Assembly: GCF_016415625.1 (NCBI RefSeq)
Contig: NZ_WBXP01000016.1
Span: 17,182 to 81,181, forward strand
DNA length: 64,000 nucleotides
Direction of reading: 5' to 3'
Source of the DNA: Shimwellia pseudoproteus
GTDB lineage: Bacteria > Pseudomonadota > Gammaproteobacteria > Enterobacterales > Enterobacteriaceae
Below, piece by piece: positions 57,424-64,000 of this stretch (positions are counted from its first letter, which is position 1; each line of letters begins with the position of its first letter). The notes beneath the pieces were generated by a model. It searched no databases, was not told where the DNA came from, and saw only the letters and a program-made list of their open reading frames with translations. The translations under genes were made by a program, and so were the position numbers.

Positions 57424-57886
57424 AGTCGTTCTCGTCGGGAAATAACAGGGGGCGTGCTGCCATGATAGAAAACCTCACCGGGAAAGGCCAGCCGCCTGTG
57501 TCTGGCCGGGTGGTGTTGGCCCTGCAGGGTCAATTAGAGGAAATCCATCCTAATAAAAGGGGATATTAAAAGGCAGCCGCGCATGGCGGTGGATTAATGG
57601 CCATAATCAGGGCGTAGATACCGTGATTTGTGGCTTCGGGTGGGGACTGATAAGTCTGATGCCAGGTTAATGATGTTGGTGTTGTGTTTTATTAGTGATA
57701 ACTAATTGATGGGTAAAGTGATTATAAATATCCTCATTTTTGTTGTTGTTTCCTGTTTTTGTGCCGCTATTATTTTTTTGTTTTGCCTCTCGACAAGTGG
57801 CGGATTTCGCGTCATTTTCAAACAGGCCACGCTGGTGGTTACGTCGCTCGGATGGTCCGGGCGCTGACGTTTCTTTGAGGTATGCT
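57424..57886. other. Divergent region ypdA/alaC, T-rich
   Basis: 463 bases. A T-rich stretch near 57720-57790 produces hydrophobic readings in more than one frame. The most complete small open frame (57709-57867) is listed separately. No clear regulator site or terminator-attenuator pair was recognised. The alaC start has an AGG ribosome-binding site. Confidence 0.45.
57709..57867 (+). CDS. Possible 52-residue small membrane protein or alaC leader peptide
   Basis: An ATG-initiated frame of 52 residues, beginning [18 protein letters not shown], with a continuous hydrophobic stretch to about residue 27 and a basic tail; it ends 20 bases before alaC. No good ribosome-binding site precedes it, and the hydrophobic reading may just reflect T-rich DNA. 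I do not recognise a homologue. Confidence 0.25.
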   Translation: MGKVIINILIFVVVSCFCAAIIFLFCLSTSGGFRVIFKQATLVVTSLGWSGR

Positions 57887-59122
57887 ATGACCGATTCCCG
57901 TCCTGAACGCCGTTTCACGCGTATTGATCGTTTACCCCCTTATGTTTTTAACATTACCGCAGAACTGAAAATGGCGGCGCGACGGCGCGGCGAAGATATT
58001 ATCGATTTCAGTATGGGTAACCCGGATGGGCCGACACCGGCCCATATTGTCGAGAAACTCTGTACTGTCGCCCAGCGGCCGGATACTCACGGTTATTCGA
58101 CCTCCCGGGGGATCCCGCGGTTACGCCGGGCTATTGCCCACTGGTACCAGGATCGTTACCAGGTGGACATCGATCCGGACAGTGAGGCGATTGTCACTAT
58201 TGGATCCAAAGAGGGGCTGGCACACTTAATGCTGGCGACCCTCGACCACGGCGATACGGTGCTGGTGCCAAACCCCAGCTACCCGATTCATATCTACGGG
58301 GCGGTGATTGCCGGGGCCCAGGTACGCTCGGTCCCGCTGGTGGAAGGGGTCGACTTCTTCAATGAGCTGGAGCGGGCGATCCGCGAAAGTTACCCCAAAC
58401 CTAAGATGATGATCCTCGGGTTCCCCTCTAACCCGACGGCACAGTGTGTTGAGCTGGATTTTTTCGAAAAGGTTGTCGCGCTGGCGAAGCAATACGATAT
58501 CCTGGTGGTTCACGATCTTGCTTACGCCGATATTGTCTATGATGGCTGGAAAGCCCCGTCGATTATGCAGGTGCCCGGGGCCCGGGATGTGGCGGTGGAG
58601 TTCTTTACCCTGTCAAAAAGCTACAACATGGCCGGATGGCGTATTGGGTTTATGGTGGGGAACGCCGGGCTGGTCAGCGCCCTGGCGCGCATCAAAAGCT
58701 ACCATGATTACGGCACATTCACACCGCTCCAGGTTGCGGCCATTGCGGCTCTGGAAGGGGATCAGCAGTGTGTCCGGGATATTGCCGCGCAATATAAACG
58801 CCGCCGGGATGTACTGGTAAAAGGGTTACATGAAGCGGGCTGGATGGTGGAGTGCCCGAAAGCGTCGATGTATGTCTGGGCGAAGATCCCCGCACCGTAT
58901 GCGGCAATGGGCTCCCTGGAGTTTGCCAAAAAAATGCTCAATGAGGCCAAAGTCTGTGTCTCACCGGGGATTGGGTTTGGGGATTACGGGGATACGCACG
59001 TGCGTTTTGCCCTGATCGAGAACCGCGATCGTATTCGCCAGGCGATACGGGGTATTAAAGCGATGTTCCGGGCGGATGGCCTGCTGCCCCCCGCCAGTAA
59101 AACTACCGGGCACGGTGCCTAG
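57887..59122 (+). CDS. alaC: Glutamate-pyruvate aminotransferase AlaC
   Basis: PLP-dependent transaminase making alanine from pyruvate and glutamate, 411 residues (E. coli 412). The PLP lysine is K244 in [18 protein letters not shown]; upstream [22 protein letters not shown] and [12 protein letters not shown] form the cofactor site. The start at 57887 ([10 protein letters not shown]) has a TTGAGG ribosome-binding site six bases upstream. The neighbouring pyruvate sensor fits its substrate. A strong palindromic terminator follows. Confidence 0.95.
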   Translation: MTDSRPERRFTRIDRLPPYVFNITAELKMAARRRGEDIIDFSMGNPDGPTPAHIVEKLCTVAQRPDTHGYSTSRGIPRLRRAIAHWYQDRYQVDIDPDSEAIVTIGSKEGLAHLMLATLDHGDTVLVPNPSYPIHIYGAVIAGAQVRSVPLVEGVDFFNELERAIRESYPKPKMMILGFPSNPTAQCVELDFFEKVVALAKQYDILVVHDLAYADIVYDGWKAPSIMQVPGARDVAVEFFTLSKSYNMAGWRIGFMVGNAGLVSALARIKSYHDYGTFTPLQVAAIAALEGDQQCVRDIAAQYKRRRDVLVKGLHEAGWMVECPKASMYVWAKIPAPYAAMGSLEFAKKMLNEAKVCVSPGIGFGDYGDTHVRFALIENRDRIRQAIRGIKAMFRADGLLPPASKTTGHGA

Positions 59123-59140
59123 ATAACCCGGGCCCTAAAA

Positions 59141-59171
59141 CAAAACAGGAGCCCCGGGGCTCCTGTTTGTT
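59141..59171. terminator. Terminator between alaC and ypdK
   Basis: 26-base perfect palindrome (AAACAGGAGCCCC and its complement, 59143-59168) with A-rich left and T-rich right flanks. Suited to both alaC and the opposing ypdK. Confidence 0.85.
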
Positions 59172-59188
59172 CTGATGTAGAAATGGCG

Positions 59189-59263
59189 TTATTCGACCAT
59201 CAGGAAAAAGGTCCCGGCCCACAGAATAATAATCACTGAAATGCCCATCAGAAAATATTTCAC
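59189..59263 (-). CDS. ypdK: 24-residue small membrane protein YpdK
   Basis: A GTG-initiated frame encoding 24 residues beginning MKYFLMGISVIIILWAG and ending FFLMVE, nearly the same as E. coli YpdK. It is a single membrane helix. A GGAGAGAAG ribosome-binding site precedes the GTG. It is convergent with alaC across the palindromic terminator. Function unknown. Confidence 0.87.
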   Translation of the reverse strand: MKYFLMGISVIIILWAGTFFLMVE

Positions 59264-59689
59264 GTTACTTCTCTCCGCTGGCGCTGACGCCGTCATCTAC
59301 AGTTCTACACAGTGCGTGAGCACGATTGCTGGCACTGTTGCTACCCTACCGGCATTATGTGCCATGGCGATACGATAGCGGTTAATTTTTGCCCAATTCG
59401 GGCTGGCGGAGCCTAATGTACCTGCAATTGGCGGGGCTGACAATATGCCTGGAACTGTGATGTTGGTCATTTTTCTGTCAATTTGGCTAACGCCAGAAAA
59501 CTGCAAAAAAATCAAATTAAAACAAATAGATAAGTGTCACCATCTGGCGACAGCTGGCCATGGTGCGAAAAATTTTTTTCATAATAACTGAATAAAATTC
59601 ACCGGGGAGGGGGGCCAGCCCATAATAACCCGCCGGGCTGGCCGGTACTTCTCGCTATGTACCGCTTATCAGGGACCACACAAGCAGCA
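59264..59689. other. 426-bp intergenic region between ypdK and cbpM
   Basis: No protein gene is convincing. It contains AT-rich blocks near 59505-59600, which include an A/T run at 59568-59580, and a 9-bp hairpin GGCCAGCCC / GGGCTGGCC (59613-59643) that may end the cbpA-cbpM transcript. The ypdK promoter should be in the left part. Confidence 0.5.
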
Positions 59690-59995
59690 CTACAGGTGCG
59701 GAATAAATTGCGCCAGCCGCTGGTGAAGTTCCCGGTTCTCTTTATGCAGGCGGTTTATCTCCTCCATCAGGCCGAGAGCAACGGCAATACCCGGCCAGTC
59801 CAGCTCCAGCTCCTGGCGCAGACGCTGGGCGCGGCGCACCCGGCTGAGGGCCAGGTCATCGAAGATCCACTCTGTCTCTGGCGCATTACGCGGTTCCACC
59901 ACACCCAGGCCGACGATTTCGACCAAATCTTCCCGGGTCACCCCGGAATGCAGACAAAACTCAGTAATAGTAAAAGTGACAGTAACGCTAACCAT
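59690..59995 (-). CDS. cbpM: CbpA modulator CbpM
   Basis: A 101-residue MerR-like protein (same as E. coli) that binds CbpA and inhibits its co-chaperone and DNA-binding activities. The N-terminus [21 protein letters not shown] and [20 protein letters not shown] match the family. Its ATG overlaps the cbpA stop (TAATG), so it is translated with cbpA; a longer start at 60010 would extend into cbpA. Confidence 0.92.
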   Translation of the reverse strand: MVSVTVTFTITEFCLHSGVTREDLVEIVGLGVVEPRNAPETEWIFDDLALSRVRRAQRLRQELELDWPGIAVALGLMEEINRLHKENRELHQRLAQFIPHL

Positions 59996-60921
59996 TATGC
60001 TTTCTCCCATTCACTACGGGCATTGAAGGCGCTCTGGTTCTCTGCCAGTTGACGCCACAGTTGCGCGGCTTCCTCATCCGGTTTCGGTGGCATGACAACT
60101 TTGATCACGGCGTACAGATCGCCGGTGGTTTTCTTGGTTACCAGCCCTTTACCTTTCAGGCGCAGACGCTGCCCGGTTTGGCACCCGGCGGGAATGGTCA
60201 GTAATAGCGGATCTTTTAGGGTTGGCACGGTCACTTTGGTGCCCAGCGCGGCCTCCCAGGGGGCCAGGGGGAGCACGACTTCCAGATCATGGCCAACCAC
60301 CGCAAACAGCGGATGGGGCGCCAGGTGAATAACCAGCCACAGGTCGCCGTTCGGCCCACCGTTGATACCCGGTGCGCCCTGGCCTTTAACCCGGATACGT
60401 TCACCGTCACTGACACCCGCCGGAATTTTCACATTCAGGGTTTTGGGGGTCTCTTTCTCGACCATGCCGTAGGCGTTATATTCCGGCAGTGAGTAACGCA
60501 GGGTGCGGGTTTGCGGTTCGAGGGTTTCTTCAAGGAACATGGCGACTTTCATCTCAATGTCCTGGCCACGCATGCCCTGGGGCTGATGGCTGAAACCGCC
60601 GCGGGCGCGCTGGCCGAAAATAGAAGAGAAAATATCGTCAAAGTTACCGTCGTGGGCAAAGTCAGCGCCGTCCGGGCCGGGGCCAGCACCAAAGTGCGGA
60701 TCGTTGCGGTGTTGCCAGAGCTCGTCATATCCGGCCCGGCGTCCTTCGTCTTTCAGGACTTCGTAGGCTTCGGCCACTTCTTTAAATCTGGCCTCGGCGT
60801 CGTTTTCGCTGCTGACATCGGGGTGATACTTACGCGCAAGGCGACGGTAAGCGGTCTTAATCGCTTTTAGATCGTCATCGCGTTTAACCCCAAGAATGGC
60901 ATAATAATCCTTTAATTCCAT
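59995..60921 (-). CDS. cbpA: Curved DNA-binding protein / DnaJ-like co-chaperone CbpA
   Basis: A 308-residue DnaJ paralogue that binds curved DNA in stationary phase and stimulates DnaK. The J domain (residues 1-70) has the HPD motif in [10 protein letters not shown]; a glycine-rich linker includes [15 protein letters not shown]; two beta-barrel substrate domains follow ([41 protein letters not shown]). It lacks the zinc finger of DnaJ, as expected. In E. coli cbpAM lies far from alaC, so this is a rearranged position. Confidence 0.95.
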   Translation of the reverse strand: MELKDYYAILGVKRDDDLKAIKTAYRRLARKYHPDVSSENDAEARFKEVAEAYEVLKDEGRRAGYDELWQHRNDPHFGAGPGPDGADFAHDGNFDDIFSSIFGQRARGGFSHQPQGMRGQDIEMKVAMFLEETLEPQTRTLRYSLPEYNAYGMVEKETPKTLNVKIPAGVSDGERIRVKGQGAPGINGGPNGDLWLVIHLAPHPLFAVVGHDLEVVLPLAPWEAALGTKVTVPTLKDPLLLTIPAGCQTGQRLRLKGKGLVTKKTTGDLYAVIKVVMPPKPDEEAAQLWRQLAENQSAFNARSEWEKA

Positions 60922-61159
60922 AATGTTATCATCTCATTTCAATCTATCTACGGGGGGTAATCAGGTCCGCAATTTCTGAAACTGTATTAATAGTAGGGCA
61001 ACTGGCGCCGGGGAGTAAGGGAAATTGTGTGCTTTTAGCCCCGGGGTAAACGGTACTGAGTTATATGCCGGGTTTATCGCCACTCACCGGGCCGGGGATA
61101 CAAACGGACCCGGTTCAGGGTTATGGTAGTAGCCGGAAACTATATCGGGAGTCACGCAG

Positions 61160-61861
61160 ATGAGAACTATTGGCCTGTTAGGCGGGATGAGCTGGGAATC
61201 CACCGTCCACTACTACCAGTTGATAAACGAAGAGATTAAGCACCGCCTCGGTGGCCTGCATTCGGCAAAGATTGTGATGCACAGTGTGGATTTCCACGAT
61301 ATTGAGCGCTGCCAGGCACTGGGTGAGTGGGAGAAAGCCGGGGAGATCCTCGCCCGGGCGGCCGCGGGGCTGGCGCTGGCCGGGGCGGAGGGGATCGTGC
61401 TTTGCACCAACACCATGCACAAGGTTGCCGGGCAAATTGCCGCCGCAGTACCGCTGCCATTTTTACATATTGCTGACGCCACCGGGCGGGCCATTACCGG
61501 GGCAGGGCTTAGCAAGGTTGCGCTGCTGGGCACCCGCTACACCATGGAGCAGGATTTCTATAAAGGGCGGCTGGAAAGCGCATTTGCGATTACCTCGCTG
61601 GTGCCGGATGCGCCCGCCCGGGCGGAGATTAACCGCATTATTTTTGACGAGCTGTGCCTCGGTAAGATAAACCCGGATTCCCGGCAGACCATGAAAGACG
61701 TGGTTTCTGCCCTGCAGGCGCAAGGGGCGCAGGGGGTTATTTTTGGCTGTACAGAGATTGGTATGTTGCTCAGCCAGCAGGATTGCCCGCTGCCGGTGTT
61801 TGATACCACCGCCATTCACGCGCGGGATGCGGTGAATTTCATGCTGTCCGGGGCGGCGTAA
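61160..61861 (+). CDS. ygeA: Amino-acid racemase of the Asp/Glu family (YgeA-like)
   Basis: A 233-residue, cofactor-independent racemase matching E. coli YgeA, a broad-specificity amino-acid racemase with weak activity on homoserine and similar substrates. The two catalytic cysteines lie in [15 protein letters not shown] and [11 protein letters not shown]. The N-terminus [20 protein letters not shown] is diagnostic. The start has a GGGAG ribosome-binding site. In E. coli ygeA is at a different locus, so it belongs to the non-colinear tail of this window. Confidence 0.9.
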   Translation: MRTIGLLGGMSWESTVHYYQLINEEIKHRLGGLHSAKIVMHSVDFHDIERCQALGEWEKAGEILARAAAGLALAGAEGIVLCTNTMHKVAGQIAAAVPLPFLHIADATGRAITGAGLSKVALLGTRYTMEQDFYKGRLESAFAITSLVPDAPARAEINRIIFDELCLGKINPDSRQTMKDVVSALQAQGAQGVIFGCTEIGMLLSQQDCPLPVFDTTAIHARDAVNFMLSGAA

Positions 61862-61869
61862 GTTATGGC

Positions 61870-61894
61870 TGTGGGGGCGGTTAACGCCCCCACA
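61870..61894. terminator. GC-rich hairpin between ygeA and the YejM-like gene
   Basis: Perfect 10-bp stem TGTGGGGGCG / CGCCCCCACA with a five-base loop between convergent genes, no T-tract. Confidence 0.5.
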
Positions 61895-61905
61895 GGGTGA
61901 TCCGA

Positions 61906-63726
61906 TTAGCGCTTATTGAAATGGCGCATCTGATCCATTGCATCATAAATAAATTTATAGTTTGGATCGCCGGAGATATCCCGGTTGTGCTCGTCCATAT
62001 AATGGCTGATCCCGACACCATTGACCTGATAAATGGACTGCGGGGTTTTTACCGCCCACATGCTGTAGTTGGACATCAGCAACCACTGGCGTGGCGCCAT
62101 GGTTGAATAGAGATCTTCACCGGTGGTGTAGTCGCTAACCGGGTTCGCCACATGCAGATAGTGCTTCATCAGGGTCGGCACAACGTCTTCATGGCTGGTT
62201 ATCTGCTGGGCGTTTTTCTCCAGGACCTGGCGATACTGCTCGGGTGCGCCAACGATAATAAAAGGAACTTTCACCTGGGCATCGGTAAAGTTACCGTTGT
62301 GGCCCCAGAAGCCCATATGGTTATCGTTCATCTCCTGAGCGTGGTCGCTGGTAATAATGATCAGGGTATTATCCAGCTCGCCGGAGGCTTTCAGCTCATC
62401 AAATACCGACTGCACCAAGGTATCGATGTAATACACGCTATTTTTATAGCGGTTAAACACCGGTACCGGATCGGTTTTGTTATTCAGCGTCATGTAATCG
62501 AGATCCCCGGACGGCTTAAAGGGAATATTGAAGTCCGGCGGGTAGTCGATAGCATGGGCTGAATCGTAAAACAGGAATGAGAATGACGGACGCTGCGGAT
62601 CGCGTTTTTTAAACCATTCTACCCAGTCTTTGGTCATCTGCGCATCGCGCTGCCAGGCGTTGTCACCTTTACTGGTAATACGCAGTGGTTTTACGGTGGC
62701 AAAAACCGTACGGTCAAACTCAGGGAATGACACTTTCGCCGAGGTGAATACCCCGATATCGTAGTTTTCCTGCTGCATGGTGGTGACAAACAGGGACGGA
62801 ATGCTGTGGTTCAGGAAGGTGTCCCAGTAGGTGCCGGGTATCCCATAATACAAGCCAAAAATACCGGTTCGGGTAGCATTACCGGTAGAAAAATGGTTCT
62901 GGAAACTAATCCCGTTATGTTGCTGAACAAAATTATAGAAATTAGGCGATACCGCTTTTGAGAAGGTGTCGAAGCGCCATGCATCCAGCATCAGGAACAT
63001 AATGTTCTTGGGTTTCTCCCCGGCGTTGGCGGGGGTAATCATCAATTTATTTAATGGATAACTGACACTCATATCCGCTTTGTTCTGGAATTCTGGCCGT
63101 TTTTTGGCACCGTCTTTATCCAGGGTAGTCATAATTTTCTTCGACGTCAGCGGATAATAAAGGGGAATAGCTTCCCGCACGCTCATGATTGGCGCATAGG
63201 CATAATAAAAAGAGGCCATATACCAGGCGTTAGTTATCAGCAGGGCAATCACCGCAAAGATAACTGAACCGGTGACCAGCTTTTTACCCCGTGGCTGAAT
63301 ATATTTATTGATGGCGAGCAGCAGCAATAACTCGACAACAAAAACCGTAATGAAGATTGCGGCGACCAGCAAATAAGTTGCCAGAGAAAAATCAACCACT
63401 TGACCGGACAATACCAGGGTCAATACCGACTGGTTGATATGGAACCGGTACTGTTCAAAAACCACCGTATCCACGTAAAGTACAATTTGTGATAATGCAA
63501 AAAATACTGCGAAGACGGTATTTCTGATATAGCTGTTCAATAACAGAAATGGCAGGCATACCAGAAAGAGCAGTAAATATAAGACGAAAAAATGCCCCGG
63601 TAGTGCCAGTGCGGTATACATCACAACCTGTGAGTTAACGGATAATCCTGGTACCAGAAAATATCTGATCGATATCAACGATGAGATAAGAACGTTAACC
63701 AATGCAAAAACAAACAACTTCTTCAT
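61906..63726 (-). CDS. DUF3413 / sulfatase-fold membrane hydrolase, YejM (PbgA)-like
   Basis: A 606-residue inner-membrane protein. About five N-terminal helices (to residue ~190) are followed by a periplasmic alkaline-phosphatase/sulfatase-fold domain. Metal-site residues are visible: D248 in MLDAWRFD, T285 in GNATRTGIFGLYYG, and D461-H462 in ITSDHAQEMND with a nearby GFWGHNGNF. It resembles E. coli YejM overall, including GIFGLYYGIPG and the DUF3413 N-terminus. E. coli YejM, as I recall, lacks the Asp-His pair. The ATG at 63726 is preferred over an upstream TTG at 63780. Lipid A regulation or phospholipid/headgroup hydrolysis is possible; the substrate is unknown. Confidence 0.8.
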   Translation of the reverse strand: MKKLFVFALVNVLISSLISIRYFLVPGLSVNSQVVMYTALALPGHFFVLYLLLFLVCLPFLLLNSYIRNTVFAVFFALSQIVLYVDTVVFEQYRFHINQSVLTLVLSGQVVDFSLATYLLVAAIFITVFVVELLLLLAINKYIQPRGKKLVTGSVIFAVIALLITNAWYMASFYYAYAPIMSVREAIPLYYPLTSKKIMTTLDKDGAKKRPEFQNKADMSVSYPLNKLMITPANAGEKPKNIMFLMLDAWRFDTFSKAVSPNFYNFVQQHNGISFQNHFSTGNATRTGIFGLYYGIPGTYWDTFLNHSIPSLFVTTMQQENYDIGVFTSAKVSFPEFDRTVFATVKPLRITSKGDNAWQRDAQMTKDWVEWFKKRDPQRPSFSFLFYDSAHAIDYPPDFNIPFKPSGDLDYMTLNNKTDPVPVFNRYKNSVYYIDTLVQSVFDELKASGELDNTLIIITSDHAQEMNDNHMGFWGHNGNFTDAQVKVPFIIVGAPEQYRQVLEKNAQQITSHEDVVPTLMKHYLHVANPVSDYTTGEDLYSTMAPRQWLLMSNYSMWAVKTPQSIYQVNGVGISHYMDEHNRDISGDPNYKFIYDAMDQMRHFNKR

Positions 63727-63902
63727 AAATTGGCCCGATACATTAATTTTGTACGACGGTATTTTTGTATAGCTACGCAAATATACTCTTTCATCTGGAA
63801 ATTGGCGTTAAACAGTTGTTCTACAGACCAATTTTCCCGCCAAATGTAGCACATTATGCGTATCCAGTGGAACAGTGTACTACACCCGCTTATCAGGCAA
63901 CA

Positions 63903-64000
63903 GGCTTTGTTGAATAAATCAGATTTCGGGTAAGTCTCCCCCGTAGCGGGTTGTGTTTTCAGGCAATACGCACACTTTCAGGCATACCTGCTTTCGTCAT
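63903..64000 (-). mobile_element. IS903-group insertion sequence (IS5 family), end only
   Basis: The sequence from 63903 begins with the 18-base terminal inverted repeat GGCTTTGTTGAATAAATC of IS903/Tn903 and continues as IS903 as I remember it. The element runs past the window end. The nine bases before it (63894-63902, CAGGCAACA) are the candidate target-site duplication. It is inserted about 175 bases upstream of the YejM-like gene. Confidence 0.88.
63959..64000 (-). CDS. IS903-group transposase, C-terminal end
   Basis: The last 13 codons read MTKAGMPESVRIA on the minus strand, matching the IS903 transposase C-terminus; the rest lies beyond the window. This is only the tail, so whether the transposase is intact cannot be told. 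Confidence 0.82.
   Translation of the reverse strand: MTKAGMPESVRIA

Overview
The window is a chromosomal segment of a member of the Enterobacteriaceae. Almost every gene has a close counterpart in Escherichia/Salmonella, and most lie in the order of the purC-dapE-acrD-aegA-maeB-hemF-cysPTWAM-crr/ptsI/ptsH-cysK-zipA-ligA-gltX-nupC-mntH-glk-alaC part of the E. coli map. The organism is not E. coli. Proteins diverge moderately from E. coli, the DNA is GC-rich, and several E. coli genes are missing at their expected places: narQ beside acrD, talA between tktB and maeB, the eut cluster near hemF, and ucpA beside cysP. Other genes are present that E. coli lacks or keeps elsewhere: ipdC, an aldo-keto reductase, an oxidoreductase/MarR pair, cbpA-cbpM, ygeA and a YejM-like membrane hydrolase. 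A less-studied genus such as Shimwellia would fit, but the sequence alone does not prove it. All family and synteny comparisons were made from memory.

Layout. 1-6.6 kb: end of purC, then ypfJ-tmcA-ypfH (+), the yffB-dapE-ypfN operon (-) and the 19-residue ypfM (+). 6.6-16.1 kb: the drug pump acrD (-), aegA, nudK, ypfG (+) and tktB (-). 16.5-23.4 kb: maeB (+), amiA-hemF (-), and ypeA, yfeZ, yfeY and yfeX (+); yfeX carries an in-frame TAG at codon 18. 23.6-33.3 kb: a sulfur and sugar-uptake block holding sulfate/thiosulfate import (cysPTWA), cysteine synthases B (cysM) and A (cysK), the sulfate permease cysZ, and the general PTS enzymes ptsH-ptsI-crr. 33.5-38.9 kb: zipA, ligA, ypeB, and yfeH divergent from its likely regulator yfeR. 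38.9-43.9 kb: an oxidoreductase/marR divergent pair with two matching inverted repeats, a GGGGAA hexamer repeat, a multi-hairpin element beside the tRNA-Lys/Val/Val operon, gltX, yfeC-yfeD and two tRNA-Ala genes.

44-59.3 kb: the c-di-GMP phosphodiesterase pdeA, nupC, mntH (with Fur- and MntR-like sites), ypeC, an aldo-keto reductase divergent from ipdC, yfeO, glk, the pyruvate-sensing pair ypdA/ypdB, alaC and the 24-residue ypdK. 59.3-64 kb: cbpA-cbpM, ygeA and a DUF3413/sulfatase-fold membrane enzyme, a group not contiguous with alaC in E. coli. The window ends inside an IS903-group insertion sequence that begins at 63903.

Functionally the region is mostly core metabolism: purine, lysine, sulfur/cysteine, alanine, pentose phosphate, malate, heme, PTS and glucokinase. 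It also holds translation genes (five tRNAs, gltX, tmcA), cell division and DNA maintenance (zipA, ligA, amiA), metal and nucleoside transport, and stress chaperones. No CRISPR array, phage block or toxin-antitoxin pair was seen. The least explained items are the yfeX nonsense codon, the hairpin array next to the tRNA-Lys gene, the GGGGAA repeat, the paired MarR-type operators, the inverted-repeat module before ypfM and the YejM-like paralogue.
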